Below are positions 1 to 8,009 of a stretch of 64,000 bases of DNA, piece after piece. The DNA comes from Allochromatium humboldtianum (GTDB lineage Bacteria > Pseudomonadota > Gammaproteobacteria > Chromatiales > Chromatiaceae), in NCBI RefSeq assembly GCF_013385175.1, contig NZ_JABZEO010000016.1, positions 1-64,000 on the forward strand. The letters run 5' to 3'. How positions within the stretch are numbered: position 1 is the stretch's first letter; each line of letters opens with the position of its first letter. A model generated the notes under the pieces. That model did no database searches, was not told the DNA's origin, and saw nothing but the letters and a program-made list of their open reading frames with translations. The position numbers were made by a program, and so were the translations under genes.

Positions 1-183
1 GGCGCTGCCAACGAGAAGCTGCTCTCCGAGATCGTGTGGCCACATTTTTGGGCTATTCAGATCTTTCTCCTGGCATTGATCTTGATGTACTGCACCATGC
101 GTGAACTCGTTCGCGTGATAGGAAAGGACAAGGTTCAGCGGATCTTTTTCGGCCCGATGCCGAACGCAAGCGTTTCAGGATGA
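1..183 (+). CDS. C-terminal fragment of an unidentified membrane protein
   Basis: The frame is open from the first base of the window to a TGA at 181-183, giving about 60 residues. The fragment has one hydrophobic stretch (about residues 18-32, beginning FWAIQIFLLALI) followed by a basic tail, which fits a last transmembrane helix with a cytoplasmic end. The 5' part lies outside the window, so neither family nor function can be given. Its stop codon overlaps an ATG at 180, but the following regulator most likely starts at 306, so translational coupling is not needed. Coding status rests on the open frame and membrane-like composition only. Confidence 0.55.
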   Translation, partial: GAANEKLLSEIVWPHFWAIQIFLLALILMYCTMRELVRVIGKDKVQRIFFGPMPNASVSG

Positions 184-305
184 TGCCCAACCACACGCTC
201 GAGCGAGCCGCCCGCCAGCGGAGCCGGCGGGTACCCTCGCGGCTTTGCAACTCGGCGGCGGCTCAAAGCGGGCGTTGGCCCCTGGTGGACGACGGAGCGA
301 TCCGC

Positions 306-1307
306 ATGGCGCCGCTGTTGCATTTGCCGTCACTGCTCGCGGCCCTGGGTGTCGACCCGGACGAAGTGATTCGCGCGGGCGGCGCCGACCCGGCCGCCTT
401 CGACGATCCGGACAAGACTCTGCCCTTTCCGGTGATGGGCCGCCTGCTCGACCACTGCGCACGGGCGACCGGCTGCCTGCATCTGGGGCTGGAACTCGGG
501 CGGCACTCGGGGCTGGACGCCCTGGGCACCCTGGGGGAGATCGCCCAGACCGCACCGGATCTGGGCAGCGCCTTGAGGTTCTTCATCCTGCACCTGCATC
601 TGCACGACCGCGGGGCCGTGCCCCTGCTCTGGGAACGCGGCGATCAGGCGATGCTCGGCTATGTCATCCATTGGCCGGATGTTGCGGGCACCGAGCAGAT
701 CTACGACGCCGCTGTGGCGATCATCCACAACATCCTCAAGTCACTGACCGGACCGGGCTGGCAACCCGACGCCGTCTGGCTGCACTGTCCTCTGCCCGAG
801 GACAGGACACCCTACCGCAACCATTTCCAGACCCGGCTGCATTTCGCGGCCCAATACGCCGCCGTGGGTTTCCGTGCCAAGGATCTGAGCCGACCGCTCC
901 CCGGATCGGACGCGCGTGCCTATGCCGGCGGACTGCGCGAGGTCGAGGCACTGGAGGCCTTGCGCGACGGCGGTCTGCATGAGCGCATTCAGCGGGTACT
1001 GCGCCGACTTCTGATCGCCGGCGCCCCGGCGAGCGAACTGCGTCTGCAACCGGTCGCGGCGCTCTTCGGTCTGCATGGACGCACTCTCAATCGCCGGCTG
1101 CACGCCGAGGGTACGAACTTCAAGGCGCTGCTCGATGAGACCCGCTATCGGATCGCCTGCCAACTGTTGCGTGATACGCAACTGCCCATGCAGGAACTGG
1201 CGATCACGCTCGGCTATGCCGATGTCACCGCGTTCACCCGGGCCTTTCATCGCTGGTCCGGGGCCTCTCCCGCCGCCTGGCGTTCCTCTCGCCGACGCGA
1301 CGCCTGA
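306..1307 (+). CDS. AraC-family transcriptional regulator (arabinose-binding-domain type)
   Basis: This is a 333-residue cytoplasmic DNA-binding regulator. The N-terminal two thirds resemble the Arabinose_bd family found in OruR/ArgR-like regulators, beginning LPSLLAALGVDPDEVIRAGG and containing the LPFPVMGRLLDHCARATG segment. The C-terminal roughly 85 residues form the double helix-turn-helix of AraC/XylS proteins, with the second helix region LGYADVTAFTRAFHRWSG well conserved. I chose ATG 306 because family members start close to the LPSLL motif and a GGAG lies about 9 bases upstream; starts at 180 or 183 would add some 42 residues of low-complexity sequence and lack a spaced ribosome-binding site. 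Its target is unknown; the exported-protein cluster that follows on the same strand is one candidate. Confidence 0.88.
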   Translation: MAPLLHLPSLLAALGVDPDEVIRAGGADPAAFDDPDKTLPFPVMGRLLDHCARATGCLHLGLELGRHSGLDALGTLGEIAQTAPDLGSALRFFILHLHLHDRGAVPLLWERGDQAMLGYVIHWPDVAGTEQIYDAAVAIIHNILKSLTGPGWQPDAVWLHCPLPEDRTPYRNHFQTRLHFAAQYAAVGFRAKDLSRPLPGSDARAYAGGLREVEALEALRDGGLHERIQRVLRRLLIAGAPASELRLQPVAALFGLHGRTLNRRLHAEGTNFKALLDETRYRIACQLLRDTQLPMQELAITLGYADVTAFTRAFHRWSGASPAAWRSSRRRDA

Positions 1308-1330
1308 TCCGACACGCTCACAGGGACGCA

Positions 1331-1376
1331 AAATGTCGTGAAATGTCAATCAGGCGTCCGGGTAATTCGACATAAT
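1331..1376 (+). promoter_or_regulatory. Candidate promoter/operator with AAATGTC direct repeats
   Basis: Two copies of AAATGTC start at 1331 and 1341, exactly 10 bp apart, followed by a CATAAT hexamer at 1371-1376 that could serve as a -10 box for the exported-protein cluster. Half sites one helical turn apart are typical of AraC-type binding. No convincing -35 box is seen. The assignment is inference from spacing and position. Confidence 0.3.
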
Positions 1377-1472
1377 CGCCGCGCCGAGGGCGATTGATCT
1401 TTGTCATGGCCAAACGGCAGCGCCTCAGGTTCGACGCCCAACCAGCCACTCACTCAGAGAGGAAGCCGCGGG

Positions 1473-1790
1473 ATGTTCAAGTCAAGAGTCAAGGCGAGCC
1501 TCATCGCTTCCGCCGCCCTGTTCGGCGGCCTAGTCGCTGAGGTCGGGTTCGATGGCGGTTTTCTGGTTCCGCAGGCGCAGGCCGTGATCGGACGGCCCAT
1601 GACACCGATGAGCTACGCCGGTGTCGCCCGCCGCACCACACGCCGAACGATCTACGCGACATCCGTCTATCGGGCGACGCTCCCCGCCGGCTGCACCACC
1701 GTCATCATCGAGGGGACGACCCTGCATCGATGCGGGGCAACTTACTATCAGCCCTCAGGCGGCCGATATGTGGTGGTGCAGGTTCAATGA
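1473..1790 (+). CDS. Small exported protein with YAGVARRTT motif
   Basis: The 105-residue product has a basic N-terminus and a hydrophobic stretch ending in PQAQA, consistent with a Sec signal peptide cleaved near residue 36. The mature part begins VIGRPMTPMSYAGVARRTTR and contains two cysteines (in AGCTTV and HRCGAT) that could form a disulfide in the periplasm. The segment TPMSYAGVARRTT recurs almost unchanged in the 111-residue protein at 2688-3023, so the two are paralogues over that part. ATG 1473 is preferred over 1401 because it follows an AGAGGAAG ribosome-binding site and begins the signal peptide. It is first in a run of four plus-strand genes. No function is recognised. Confidence 0.72.
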   Translation: MFKSRVKASLIASAALFGGLVAEVGFDGGFLVPQAQAVIGRPMTPMSYAGVARRTTRRTIYATSVYRATLPAGCTTVIIEGTTLHRCGATYYQPSGGRYVVVQVQ

Positions 1791-1878
1791 ATTCCCGGAT
1801 TGAGAGATCGCTTCACAAGACCGCTCTCCCCATCATCGTTCCGATTCACTCGAACCCCAGCCTCGGGAAATCGACTCC

Positions 1879-2691
1879 ATGACGACAACCACTCCAAGCG
1901 TTCCAGCCCCACGGCGTGCCCGCCTCGGCGCCGTCTCCCTGATTCTGGCCGCCTCACTGATCGGGACGGGTTCACTCGCCCAGGCCCGCGAAGGGGATGC
2001 CCAAGCCATCCTCAAGTCGATGACGGACTATGTGGGTAGCCAGACGAGCCTCGAGTTCAGCTTCGACAGTTCCATCGAGGTCATCACCCCGCAACTGGAG
2101 AAGATCCAGTTCACCAACTCCGGCGGAGCGTTGTTGAGCCGACCCGACAAGCTGCGCGCCCACCGGACCGGCGGCTATGCCGATGTGGAACTGGTCTTCG
2201 ACGGCAAGACCCTGAACGTGCTCGGCAAGTCGCGCAACGTCTATGCCCAGCTCGATGGACCCGAGAGTGTCGATGCCCTGATCGAAGCCCTGCGGGCCGG
2301 CCACGGCATCGCCCTGCCGGGCGCCGATCTGCTGCTGACGAATGCCTATGAGGTGCTGACCGATGGCATCCTGGAGGCCAAGCACATCGGTCGCGGGATC
2401 ATCGACGGCGTGGAATGCGAGCATCTGGCCTTCCGCAACCGCGATACCGACTGGCAGCTCTGGGTGGAAGTGGGCGAGCGGCCCATCCCGCGCAAGCTTG
2501 TGATCACCAGCAAGACCCTGAACAGCGCGCCTCAATACACGCTACAGGTCAAGAGCTGGAAGACCGGCGTCACGCCGGCGGCCGACGCCTTTACCTTCAC
2601 CCCGCCCAAAGACGCGCAGAAGCTCGAAGCCCATGAACTGGTCGATCTCGACGAGCTGCCCCCGGATGCCGCCACTGGAGACGACCAATGA
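1879..2691 (+). CDS. DUF2092 family exported protein
   Basis: The 270-residue protein has an N-terminal signal peptide (about residues 14-36, ending SLAQA) and then a domain matching the DUF2092 family: an early ILKSMTDYVGSQTSLEFSFD segment, the GGALLSRPDKLRAHRTGGY strand region, and PIPRKLVITSKTLN near the end. By family resemblance the fold should be like LolA/LppX, a half barrel that holds lipid-like molecules, but the substrate is unknown. It ends in an ATGA overlap with the next gene, so the two are translationally coupled. Its place between YAGVARRTT proteins and next to an outer-membrane phospholipase suggests an envelope lipid role; that is inference. Confidence 0.82.
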   Translation: MTTTTPSVPAPRRARLGAVSLILAASLIGTGSLAQAREGDAQAILKSMTDYVGSQTSLEFSFDSSIEVITPQLEKIQFTNSGGALLSRPDKLRAHRTGGYADVELVFDGKTLNVLGKSRNVYAQLDGPESVDALIEALRAGHGIALPGADLLLTNAYEVLTDGILEAKHIGRGIIDGVECEHLAFRNRDTDWQLWVEVGERPIPRKLVITSKTLNSAPQYTLQVKSWKTGVTPAADAFTFTPPKDAQKLEAHELVDLDELPPDAATGDDQ

Positions 2692-3023
2692 CCCGCAAGC
2701 CACTGAAAAAAATCGCCATCCTCGCTCTGGCCACGGGAGGCTGGCTGCTCGATGGGGCGATCGGCTCCGGGACTCACCTCAGTCTGATCGCTACGACTGA
2801 AGCCGTCGTCGGCGCACCCGCGACACCCGTGAGCTATGCGGGCGTGGCGCGACGCACCACGGCTCGGGCGGTGACGCCCGGTGTCGGGGCCGGCGGCTTG
2901 GGCGGACCGGCCTCGGGCGTCGGGGTGCTGCCCGGAGCGGGTGCCGGCAAGGCCGGGGTCGGCTACAGCGGCGGTGTCGGGCGCAACCTGGGCGGCCCCG
3001 TGAATCGGGTCGGCGTCCGCTGA
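2688..3023 (+). CDS. Small Gly-rich exported protein with YAGVARRTT motif
   Basis: The 111-residue product starts at the ATG of an ATGA overlap with the DUF2092 gene. It has a signal peptide with the unusual signature GGWLLDGAIGSG and ends its leader near TEAVVG. The segment TPVSYAGVARRTT follows, shared with the 105-residue protein at 1473-1790. The rest is rich in glycine, alanine and valine without cysteines, suggesting an extended or surface-exposed tail. Its signal peptide also closely resembles that of the patatin protein just downstream (AGWLCNGAIGVG), which suggests that 5' gene ends have been duplicated within this cluster. Function is not known. Confidence 0.7.
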   Translation: MTRKPLKKIAILALATGGWLLDGAIGSGTHLSLIATTEAVVGAPATPVSYAGVARRTTARAVTPGVGAGGLGGPASGVGVLPGAGAGKAGVGYSGGVGRNLGGPVNRVGVR

Positions 3024-3038
3024 TATCAAAGAAGGCGC

Positions 3039-5282
3039 ATGCTCCAAAAGCACCTGGTCCTCGCCGTCCTGGCCGTCGCCGGCTGGCTCTGTAACGGCGC
3101 GATCGGCGTCGGCGCGCCGGACGGACTGATGGCGAGCGCCGAAGCCGCCCAGCGCCCACGGATCGGTCTGGCTTTGAGCGGCGGCGGCGCGCGCGGCGCG
3201 GCCCATGTCGGCGTGCTCAGGGTGCTGGAGGCGCTGAAGATCCCGGTGGACTACATCGCCGGAACCAGCATGGGCTCCATCGTCGGCGCCCTCTATGCCT
3301 CGGGCATGACCCCGGACGAGATCGCCCAGGCCCTGCAGGAGGTGGACTGGGACGAGGTCTTCACTGACGCCACCCCGCGCGACGAACGGACCTTTCGTCG
3401 CAAGCAGGACGACAAGCTGAATCTGATCCAGCACAAACCCGGCCTCAAGGATGGCCAGGTGCGGTTGCCGATGGCGCTGGTCGAGGGGCAGAAATTCGAT
3501 CTGGTGCTGCGCCGACTGCTGCTGCCGGTGTCGGAGGTGCGCGACTTCGACCGGCTACGCATCCCTTATCGCGCCGTGGCGACCGATATCGCCACCGGGC
3601 GCGAAGTCGTGCTCAGGCACGGCGATCTGGCCCAGGCGGTCCGGGCCAGCATGGCGGTTCCCGGCGCCTTCGCGGCAGTGGACATCGACGGACGGACCCT
3701 GGTCGACGGCGGCATGGCCAACAACCTGCCGATCAGTGTGGTGCGCGAGATGGGCGCCGACATCGTCATCGCCGTCGACATCAGCACGCCGCTACTCACC
3801 CGCGAAGACATCAAATCGGTCCTCGGCGTGGTCGAGCAGCTCACGGGGTTTCTCACTCGCAACAACACGGAACGCCAGATCGAATCCCTGACCCGGCGGG
3901 ATCTGCTGATCGTGCCGCCGCTCGATGAGGCCGGGATCAGCAGCGGTGATTTCAAGCGATCCGCCGAGGCGATCGCTATCGGCGAACGGGCCGCCCGCGA
4001 CCACACACACACGCTGGCGGCGCTGGGCGTGTCGCCGGACGCCTATGCCCGCTATCTCGCCGCCCACCCCAACCCGAGGCAGGGGGCCGCGCCCGTGGAG
4101 CGTCTGGCGTTCGTCGAGATCGAAAACAATTCGTCGATCAGCGATGCCGTGATCGAGGCCCAGTTCGATGTGCGTCCGGGCGATCCGCTGGACGTCGATC
4201 GTCTGGAAGCCGGCATCGCGCGCGCCTATGGTCTGGGCCATTTCGAGAAGATCGGCTATCGGCTGGAGGAGCGCGACGGGCGGCATGGCGTGGTGGTGCG
4301 GGCTCAGGAGAAATCCTGGGGCACCAGTTCGCTGCAAGCGGGACTGCAACTCTATACCAGCTTCGGCGATGGGTCGGATTTCAATCTCGGCGGCGCCGTC
4401 ACCCTGACCCCCTTCGGCGCCAACGCCGGCGAGTGGCGCACCTTCGTCAGTCTGGGCGAGGAGCAGCAGTTCATCACCGAGGTCTACTATCCGCTGGATC
4501 CGGCCCAGACATGGTTCGTGGGCGGTGATCTGGGATATGAGTCCAGACTGTTCCGTCTGTTCGACCAGGATGAGGACCGGGCGCTGGCCGAATACGACAC
4601 CAGCCGTCTCGGCGCCCGTCTGAGGTTCGGACGCAATCTCGACACCTGGGGCCGGTTGCAGCTGATGTACGACCGGGCGGTCGGGGACGCCGAGGTCACT
4701 GTCGGCGCCCCGGATCTGGTGGACTACGACTTCGATGTGGGTCGACTCAGCCTGCTCGGCGCCATCGATACCTACGACAACTACTATTTCCCCAGTCGCG
4801 GCTCACTGGGCAGTCTGTCACTGATCAGCTCGCGTGAAAGCCTGGGCGCCAGTTCCGACTACGATCAGGTGCTGTTCAACTACAGCGCGGTCATGAGCCG
4901 GGGCCGACATGCCCTGCAGGGCGGCGTCACCCTGGCCACAACCCTGGACGAGGATGCCCCGGTGGAGGCGCTGTTCCAGCTCGGCGGCTTCATGCGTCTG
5001 TCCGGACTCGAACGCAACGCCCTGAGCGGCCAGCATCTGGGCCTGCTGCGCGGTCTGTACCGCTACCGGCTCAACGATGTGCTGGTACCCGTCTATGCCG
5101 GCGCCTCGCTGGAACTGGGCAATACCTGGAACCGGCGTGACGAGGTCGAATTCACCGACGCCCGTTTGGCCGGCAGCCTCTTCCTGGCAGCGGACACCCC
5201 GCTGGGGCCGCTCTTTCTCAGTTACGGCAACACGGAAGGCCGCGATCAGGCCATTTATCTGATGCTGGGGCCGCCCTGGTAA
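3039..5282 (+). CDS. Patatin-like phospholipase with outer-membrane beta-barrel (PlpD-like, type Vd)
   Basis: The 747-residue protein has a signal peptide (about 1-36), a patatin domain (about 40-315), a POTRA-like linker (about 350-425) and a C-terminal Omp85/BamA-type surface-antigen barrel (about 430-747). The patatin catalytic parts are visible: oxyanion motif GGGARG at 48-53, nucleophile elbow GTSMG with Ser77, and the DGG motif with the dyad Asp at about 225. This architecture is that of Pseudomonas PlpD, a type Vd autotransporter that exports its lipase through its own barrel; phospholipase A1 activity is inferred from family. AAGAAGG lies 8 bases before the ATG, and only 15 bp separate it from the preceding gene. 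It is the last gene of the exported-protein cluster. Confidence 0.93.
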   Translation: MLQKHLVLAVLAVAGWLCNGAIGVGAPDGLMASAEAAQRPRIGLALSGGGARGAAHVGVLRVLEALKIPVDYIAGTSMGSIVGALYASGMTPDEIAQALQEVDWDEVFTDATPRDERTFRRKQDDKLNLIQHKPGLKDGQVRLPMALVEGQKFDLVLRRLLLPVSEVRDFDRLRIPYRAVATDIATGREVVLRHGDLAQAVRASMAVPGAFAAVDIDGRTLVDGGMANNLPISVVREMGADIVIAVDISTPLLTREDIKSVLGVVEQLTGFLTRNNTERQIESLTRRDLLIVPPLDEAGISSGDFKRSAEAIAIGERAARDHTHTLAALGVSPDAYARYLAAHPNPRQGAAPVERLAFVEIENNSSISDAVIEAQFDVRPGDPLDVDRLEAGIARAYGLGHFEKIGYRLEERDGRHGVVVRAQEKSWGTSSLQAGLQLYTSFGDGSDFNLGGAVTLTPFGANAGEWRTFVSLGEEQQFITEVYYPLDPAQTWFVGGDLGYESRLFRLFDQDEDRALAEYDTSRLGARLRFGRNLDTWGRLQLMYDRAVGDAEVTVGAPDLVDYDFDVGRLSLLGAIDTYDNYYFPSRGSLGSLSLISSRESLGASSDYDQVLFNYSAVMSRGRHALQGGVTLATTLDEDAPVEALFQLGGFMRLSGLERNALSGQHLGLLRGLYRYRLNDVLVPVYAGASLELGNTWNRRDEVEFTDARLAGSLFLAADTPLGPLFLSYGNTEGRDQAIYLMLGPPW

Positions 5283-5448
5283 GGCCCCTCGACTCACATG
5301 GATTTGTACTCACGTTGTCAAGCTTTCGGCCAATTCAGATCGAAACCGGCACGTTCTTGCTTGATCCAGCCATCGGCTGCCGAACGTTATTTGTGGCTCC
5401 CGAACATCAATGCGAAGCTGAGCCATGACTTCCCGAGTTCCCAAGATG

Positions 5449-5477
5449 TGCTAGACTTTTCTACGCTTTCGTAGAAA
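5449..5477 (+). promoter_or_regulatory. Extended -10 promoter and palindromic operator of the RHH-GNAT pair
   Basis: TGcTAGACT at 5449-5457 fits an extended -10 box. It is followed at once by a perfect inverted repeat, TTTCTACG (5458-5465) and CGTAGAAA (5470-5477), separated by CTTT. The repeat covers the expected transcription start and lies 16 bases before the antitoxin ATG. Ribbon-helix-helix antitoxins characteristically repress their own promoter through such palindromes, so this is the likely operator. Confidence 0.6.
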
Positions 5478-5493
5478 TCCCGGTCTGTCTGTC

Positions 5494-5778
5494 ATGACCC
5501 AAATCTCAGCCAATATCTCCCCTGAAACGCGCGACCGTCTCGAACGCTATGTTCGAGCGCGCGGGTTGAAGAAGGGCTTCGTGATCGAGCAGGCGCTCTT
5601 GCATCATCTCCAGGTTGTCAGCGAGCTCCCGGACGATGCGCTGATCCCGCCGCGGCTCGTTCTCACTGCCGAGTCCGGGGCCGGAGTACTGGAGCGGTTG
5701 GCGTCCGACGAACCCCCGAATCAGGCCATGCAGGCCCTGTTCAGCGATCCCATGGATGCTCCGCGCGAGGGCGCATGA
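5494..5778 (+). CDS. Ribbon-helix-helix antitoxin of a GNAT toxin-antitoxin pair
   Basis: The 94-residue protein opens with a ribbon-helix-helix DNA-binding region (about residues 1-45): a short strand QISANIS, then helices ETRDRLERYVRARG and KKGFVIEQALLHHL. The remaining part, with ELPDDALIPPRL and a proline-containing C-terminus, is the likely toxin-neutralising segment. It overlaps the downstream acetyltransferase by four bases (ATGA), the usual antitoxin-first order of TacA-TacT and AtaR-AtaT modules. It probably represses its own operon at the palindrome 5458-5477. The pairing is strongly suggested by gene order and partner type; toxicity has to be tested. Confidence 0.8.
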   Translation: MTQISANISPETRDRLERYVRARGLKKGFVIEQALLHHLQVVSELPDDALIPPRLVLTAESGAGVLERLASDEPPNQAMQALFSDPMDAPREGA

Positions 5779-6326
5779 GCCTTCGGATCCGGCGACTGGA
5801 GCCGAGTGACGATCGGCGCGGATTCAGTAGCGGCAATCCGGATCTGGATCGGTTCTTCCTACGCTTCGCGGGTCAGAATCAGTTTCGTCATCACCTTGGC
5901 GTCACCTATGTGGCCGTCGCTGGGGATGTCATCCTTGGCTTCGTCACGGTTGCACCATCCGAGATCGTGATCGATGCCCTTCCGGAGGCCCGTCGTCGTC
6001 AGCTGCCGCGCTATCCGTTGCCGGTGCTCCGTGTCGCTCGGCTGGCAGTGGCCGAGTCGGCCCAGGGAAGCGGCATCGGCAAAGCGCTGCTGCGTTTCGC
6101 GCTGGACCTCGCCTGTCGCACGGCCGAGGAGATCGGCTGCGTGGGTGTCGTGGTCGACGCCAAGCCCGAGGCGCAGGCATTCTACCGCCGCTATGGCTTC
6201 GAGCCGTTTGCCGTGCTGGAAGGGGCCTTGCTCGGTCGCCCTGAGCCCGTACCCATGTTTCTTCCGCTGTCGGCGATTCCTCGCCGGTGTCTCGCCGGCA
6301 CCGAGTCACCATCCGGAACCGCCTGA
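5775..6326 (+). CDS. GNAT acetyltransferase toxin (TacT/AtaT-like)
   Basis: The 183-residue protein is a Gcn5-related N-acetyltransferase. The acetyl-CoA binding motif A is RLAVAESAQGSGIGKALL (about residues 77-94), followed by VVVDAKPEAQAFYRRYGFEPF, the usual motif B region. The N-terminal FSSGNPDLDRFF segment with a following NQFR resembles TacT-type toxins, which acetylate the amino group of charged aminoacyl-tRNA and block translation. Gene order, the four-base overlap with an RHH protein and family length all fit a toxin. Which tRNA it might modify cannot be read from the sequence. A housekeeping acetyltransferase is possible but less likely given the neighbour. Confidence 0.82.
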   Translation: MSLRIRRLEPSDDRRGFSSGNPDLDRFFLRFAGQNQFRHHLGVTYVAVAGDVILGFVTVAPSEIVIDALPEARRRQLPRYPLPVLRVARLAVAESAQGSGIGKALLRFALDLACRTAEEIGCVGVVVDAKPEAQAFYRRYGFEPFAVLEGALLGRPEPVPMFLPLSAIPRRCLAGTESPSGTA

Positions 6327-6353
6327 CGGCATCGAATTGAGTGAAGACCTTTT

Positions 6354-7877
6354 ATGACCATCATCCGCGAATCCGATTTCATCCAGAGCATCGCCGACGC
6401 ACTCCAGTTCATCTCCTACTATCACCCGCGCGACTACATCCAGGCGCTGGGCGCCGCCTATGAGGCCGAGCAGTCGCCCGCCGCGCGCGATGCCATGGCC
6501 CAGATCCTCTACAACTCGCGGCTGTGCGCCGAGGGGCATCGACCGATCTGTCAGGATACCGGCTCGGTGGTGGTCTTCCTCAAGGTCGGCATGGACGTGC
6601 GCTGGGACACCCGGCAGAGCCTCCAGGCACTGGTCGACGCAGGCGTGCGCCGTGCCTACCTGAACCCGGACAATGTGCTGCGCGCCTCGATCGTGTCCCC
6701 GCCGATCGGTGCGCGCACGAACACCGGCGACAACACCCCGGCCGTGGTGCATGTCGAACTGGTACCCGGCGATCGGGTCGAGGTACGGCTCGCGGCCAAG
6801 GGCGGCGGTTCGGAGAACAAGGCCAAGTTCGCCATCCTCAACCCGAGCGACAGTCTGGTCGACTGGGTGCTGAAGACCGTGCCGACCATGGGCGCCGGCT
6901 GGTGTCCGCCCGGAATGCTCGGCATCGGCATCGGCGGATCGGCCGAGAAGGCGATGCTGCTGGCCAAGGAATCCCTGCTCGGACACATCGACATCCATGA
7001 ACTCCAGGCACGTGGCCCCGCCGATCCGGTCGAGGAACTGCGTCTGGAGCTGTTCGAGAAGGTCAACGCGCTCGGTATCGGCGCTCAGGGACTCGGCGGA
7101 CTGACCACGGTGCTGGACGTCAAGATCCTCACCTATCCCACCCATGCCGCCTCGCTGCCGGTGGCCATGATCCCCAACTGTGCCGCGACCCGGCATCTGG
7201 ACTTCGTCCTCGATGGCTCAGGCCCTGTGCAACTGGAGCCGCCACGTCTGGAGGATTGGCCGGCGATCACCTGGGCGCCCGACAGCGCGGCGCGGCGGGT
7301 GAATCTCGACGGACTCACGCGCGATGAGATCGCGAGCTGGCGTCCGGGCGAGCGGCTGCTGCTCTCGGGCCGGCTGCTCACCGGGCGCGACGCAGCCCAC
7401 AAGCGCATCGCCGATCTCTTGGCGCGCGGCGAGTCCCTGCCGGAAGGCGTGGATCTCACCGATCGCTTCATCTATTACGTCGGCCCGGTCGATCCGGTAC
7501 GCGACGAGGTCGTGGGACCGGCCGGACCGACCACCGCCACACGCATGGACAAGTTCACCGAGGTCATGCTCGCCCAGACCGGGCTGATCGGCATGATCGG
7601 CAAGGCCGAGCGCGGACCGGCGGCGATCGAGTCGATCAAGCAGCATGGCGCGGTCTATCTGATGGCGGTCGGCGGCGCGGCCTATCTGGTCTCCAAGTCC
7701 ATCAAGTCCTCGCGACTGGTCGCCTTCGAGGATCTCGGGATGGAGGCGATCCGCGAATTCGCAGTCGAGGACATGCCGGTGACGGTCGCGGTCGACAGCC
7801 GGGGCGAGTCGGTGCACCAGACCGGACCGGCTGAGTGGCGTGGGCGGATCGCGGGGATTCCCGTGACGGCGGCCTGA
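6354..7877 (+). CDS. fumA: Class I fumarate hydratase (iron-sulfur)
   Basis: The 507-residue enzyme interconverts fumarate and malate in the TCA cycle in the cytoplasm. It is the oxygen-sensitive class I type with a [4Fe-4S] cluster; the three expected cysteines are seen in PICQDTG (Cys66), GWCPPGMLG (about 185) and PNCAATRHLDF (about 280). The N-terminal alpha domain (about 1-300) contains the GGGSENK and GIGGSAEKAM loops, and the C-terminal beta domain contains GPTTATRMDKF and GKAERG. Length agrees with FumA/FumB. It follows the toxin-antitoxin pair by only 27 bp on the same strand but is probably a separate housekeeping gene. Confidence 0.97.
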   Translation: MTIIRESDFIQSIADALQFISYYHPRDYIQALGAAYEAEQSPAARDAMAQILYNSRLCAEGHRPICQDTGSVVVFLKVGMDVRWDTRQSLQALVDAGVRRAYLNPDNVLRASIVSPPIGARTNTGDNTPAVVHVELVPGDRVEVRLAAKGGGSENKAKFAILNPSDSLVDWVLKTVPTMGAGWCPPGMLGIGIGGSAEKAMLLAKESLLGHIDIHELQARGPADPVEELRLELFEKVNALGIGAQGLGGLTTVLDVKILTYPTHAASLPVAMIPNCAATRHLDFVLDGSGPVQLEPPRLEDWPAITWAPDSAARRVNLDGLTRDEIASWRPGERLLLSGRLLTGRDAAHKRIADLLARGESLPEGVDLTDRFIYYVGPVDPVRDEVVGPAGPTTATRMDKFTEVMLAQTGLIGMIGKAERGPAAIESIKQHGAVYLMAVGGAAYLVSKSIKSSRLVAFEDLGMEAIREFAVEDMPVTVAVDSRGESVHQTGPAEWRGRIAGIPVTAA

Positions 7878-7891
7878 ACGAAGTCAATAGA

Positions 7892-7923
7892 GGGGGTGCG
7901 CCCGGATCGCCGACCTCACCCCC
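7892..7923. terminator. Weak hairpin between convergent fumA and DUF3422 genes
   Basis: GGGGGTG (7892-7898) and CACCCCC (7917-7923) can form a 7-bp stem with an 18-base loop between the two converging genes. There is no T-tract on either side. A short tandem repeat of GGAGACTC follows at 7933-7948. Terminator function is only suggested by position. Confidence 0.25.
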
Positions 7924-8009
7924 AAGTGACCCGGAGACTCGGAGACTCGGAGACGGCCGATTCGTCCGATGCCGAACAGGCCGTTCAGAGATCACACGGG
8001 GCGCAACAT

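Noticed and set aside
180-305. Upstream extension of the AraC-type regulator from ATG 180 or 183.
   Set aside because: The extra 42 residues are Arg/Ser-rich without homology-like features, and the ATG at 306 has a better-spaced ribosome-binding site and matches the family N-terminus.
4006-4016. CACACACACAC dinucleotide run.
   Set aside because: It lies in frame within the patatin gene (His-Thr-His-Thr) and is too short to be a meaningful repeat.
7933-7956. Tandem GGAGACTC repeat, possible small repeat element.
   Set aside because: Only two full copies and a partial third; too short to call an element.
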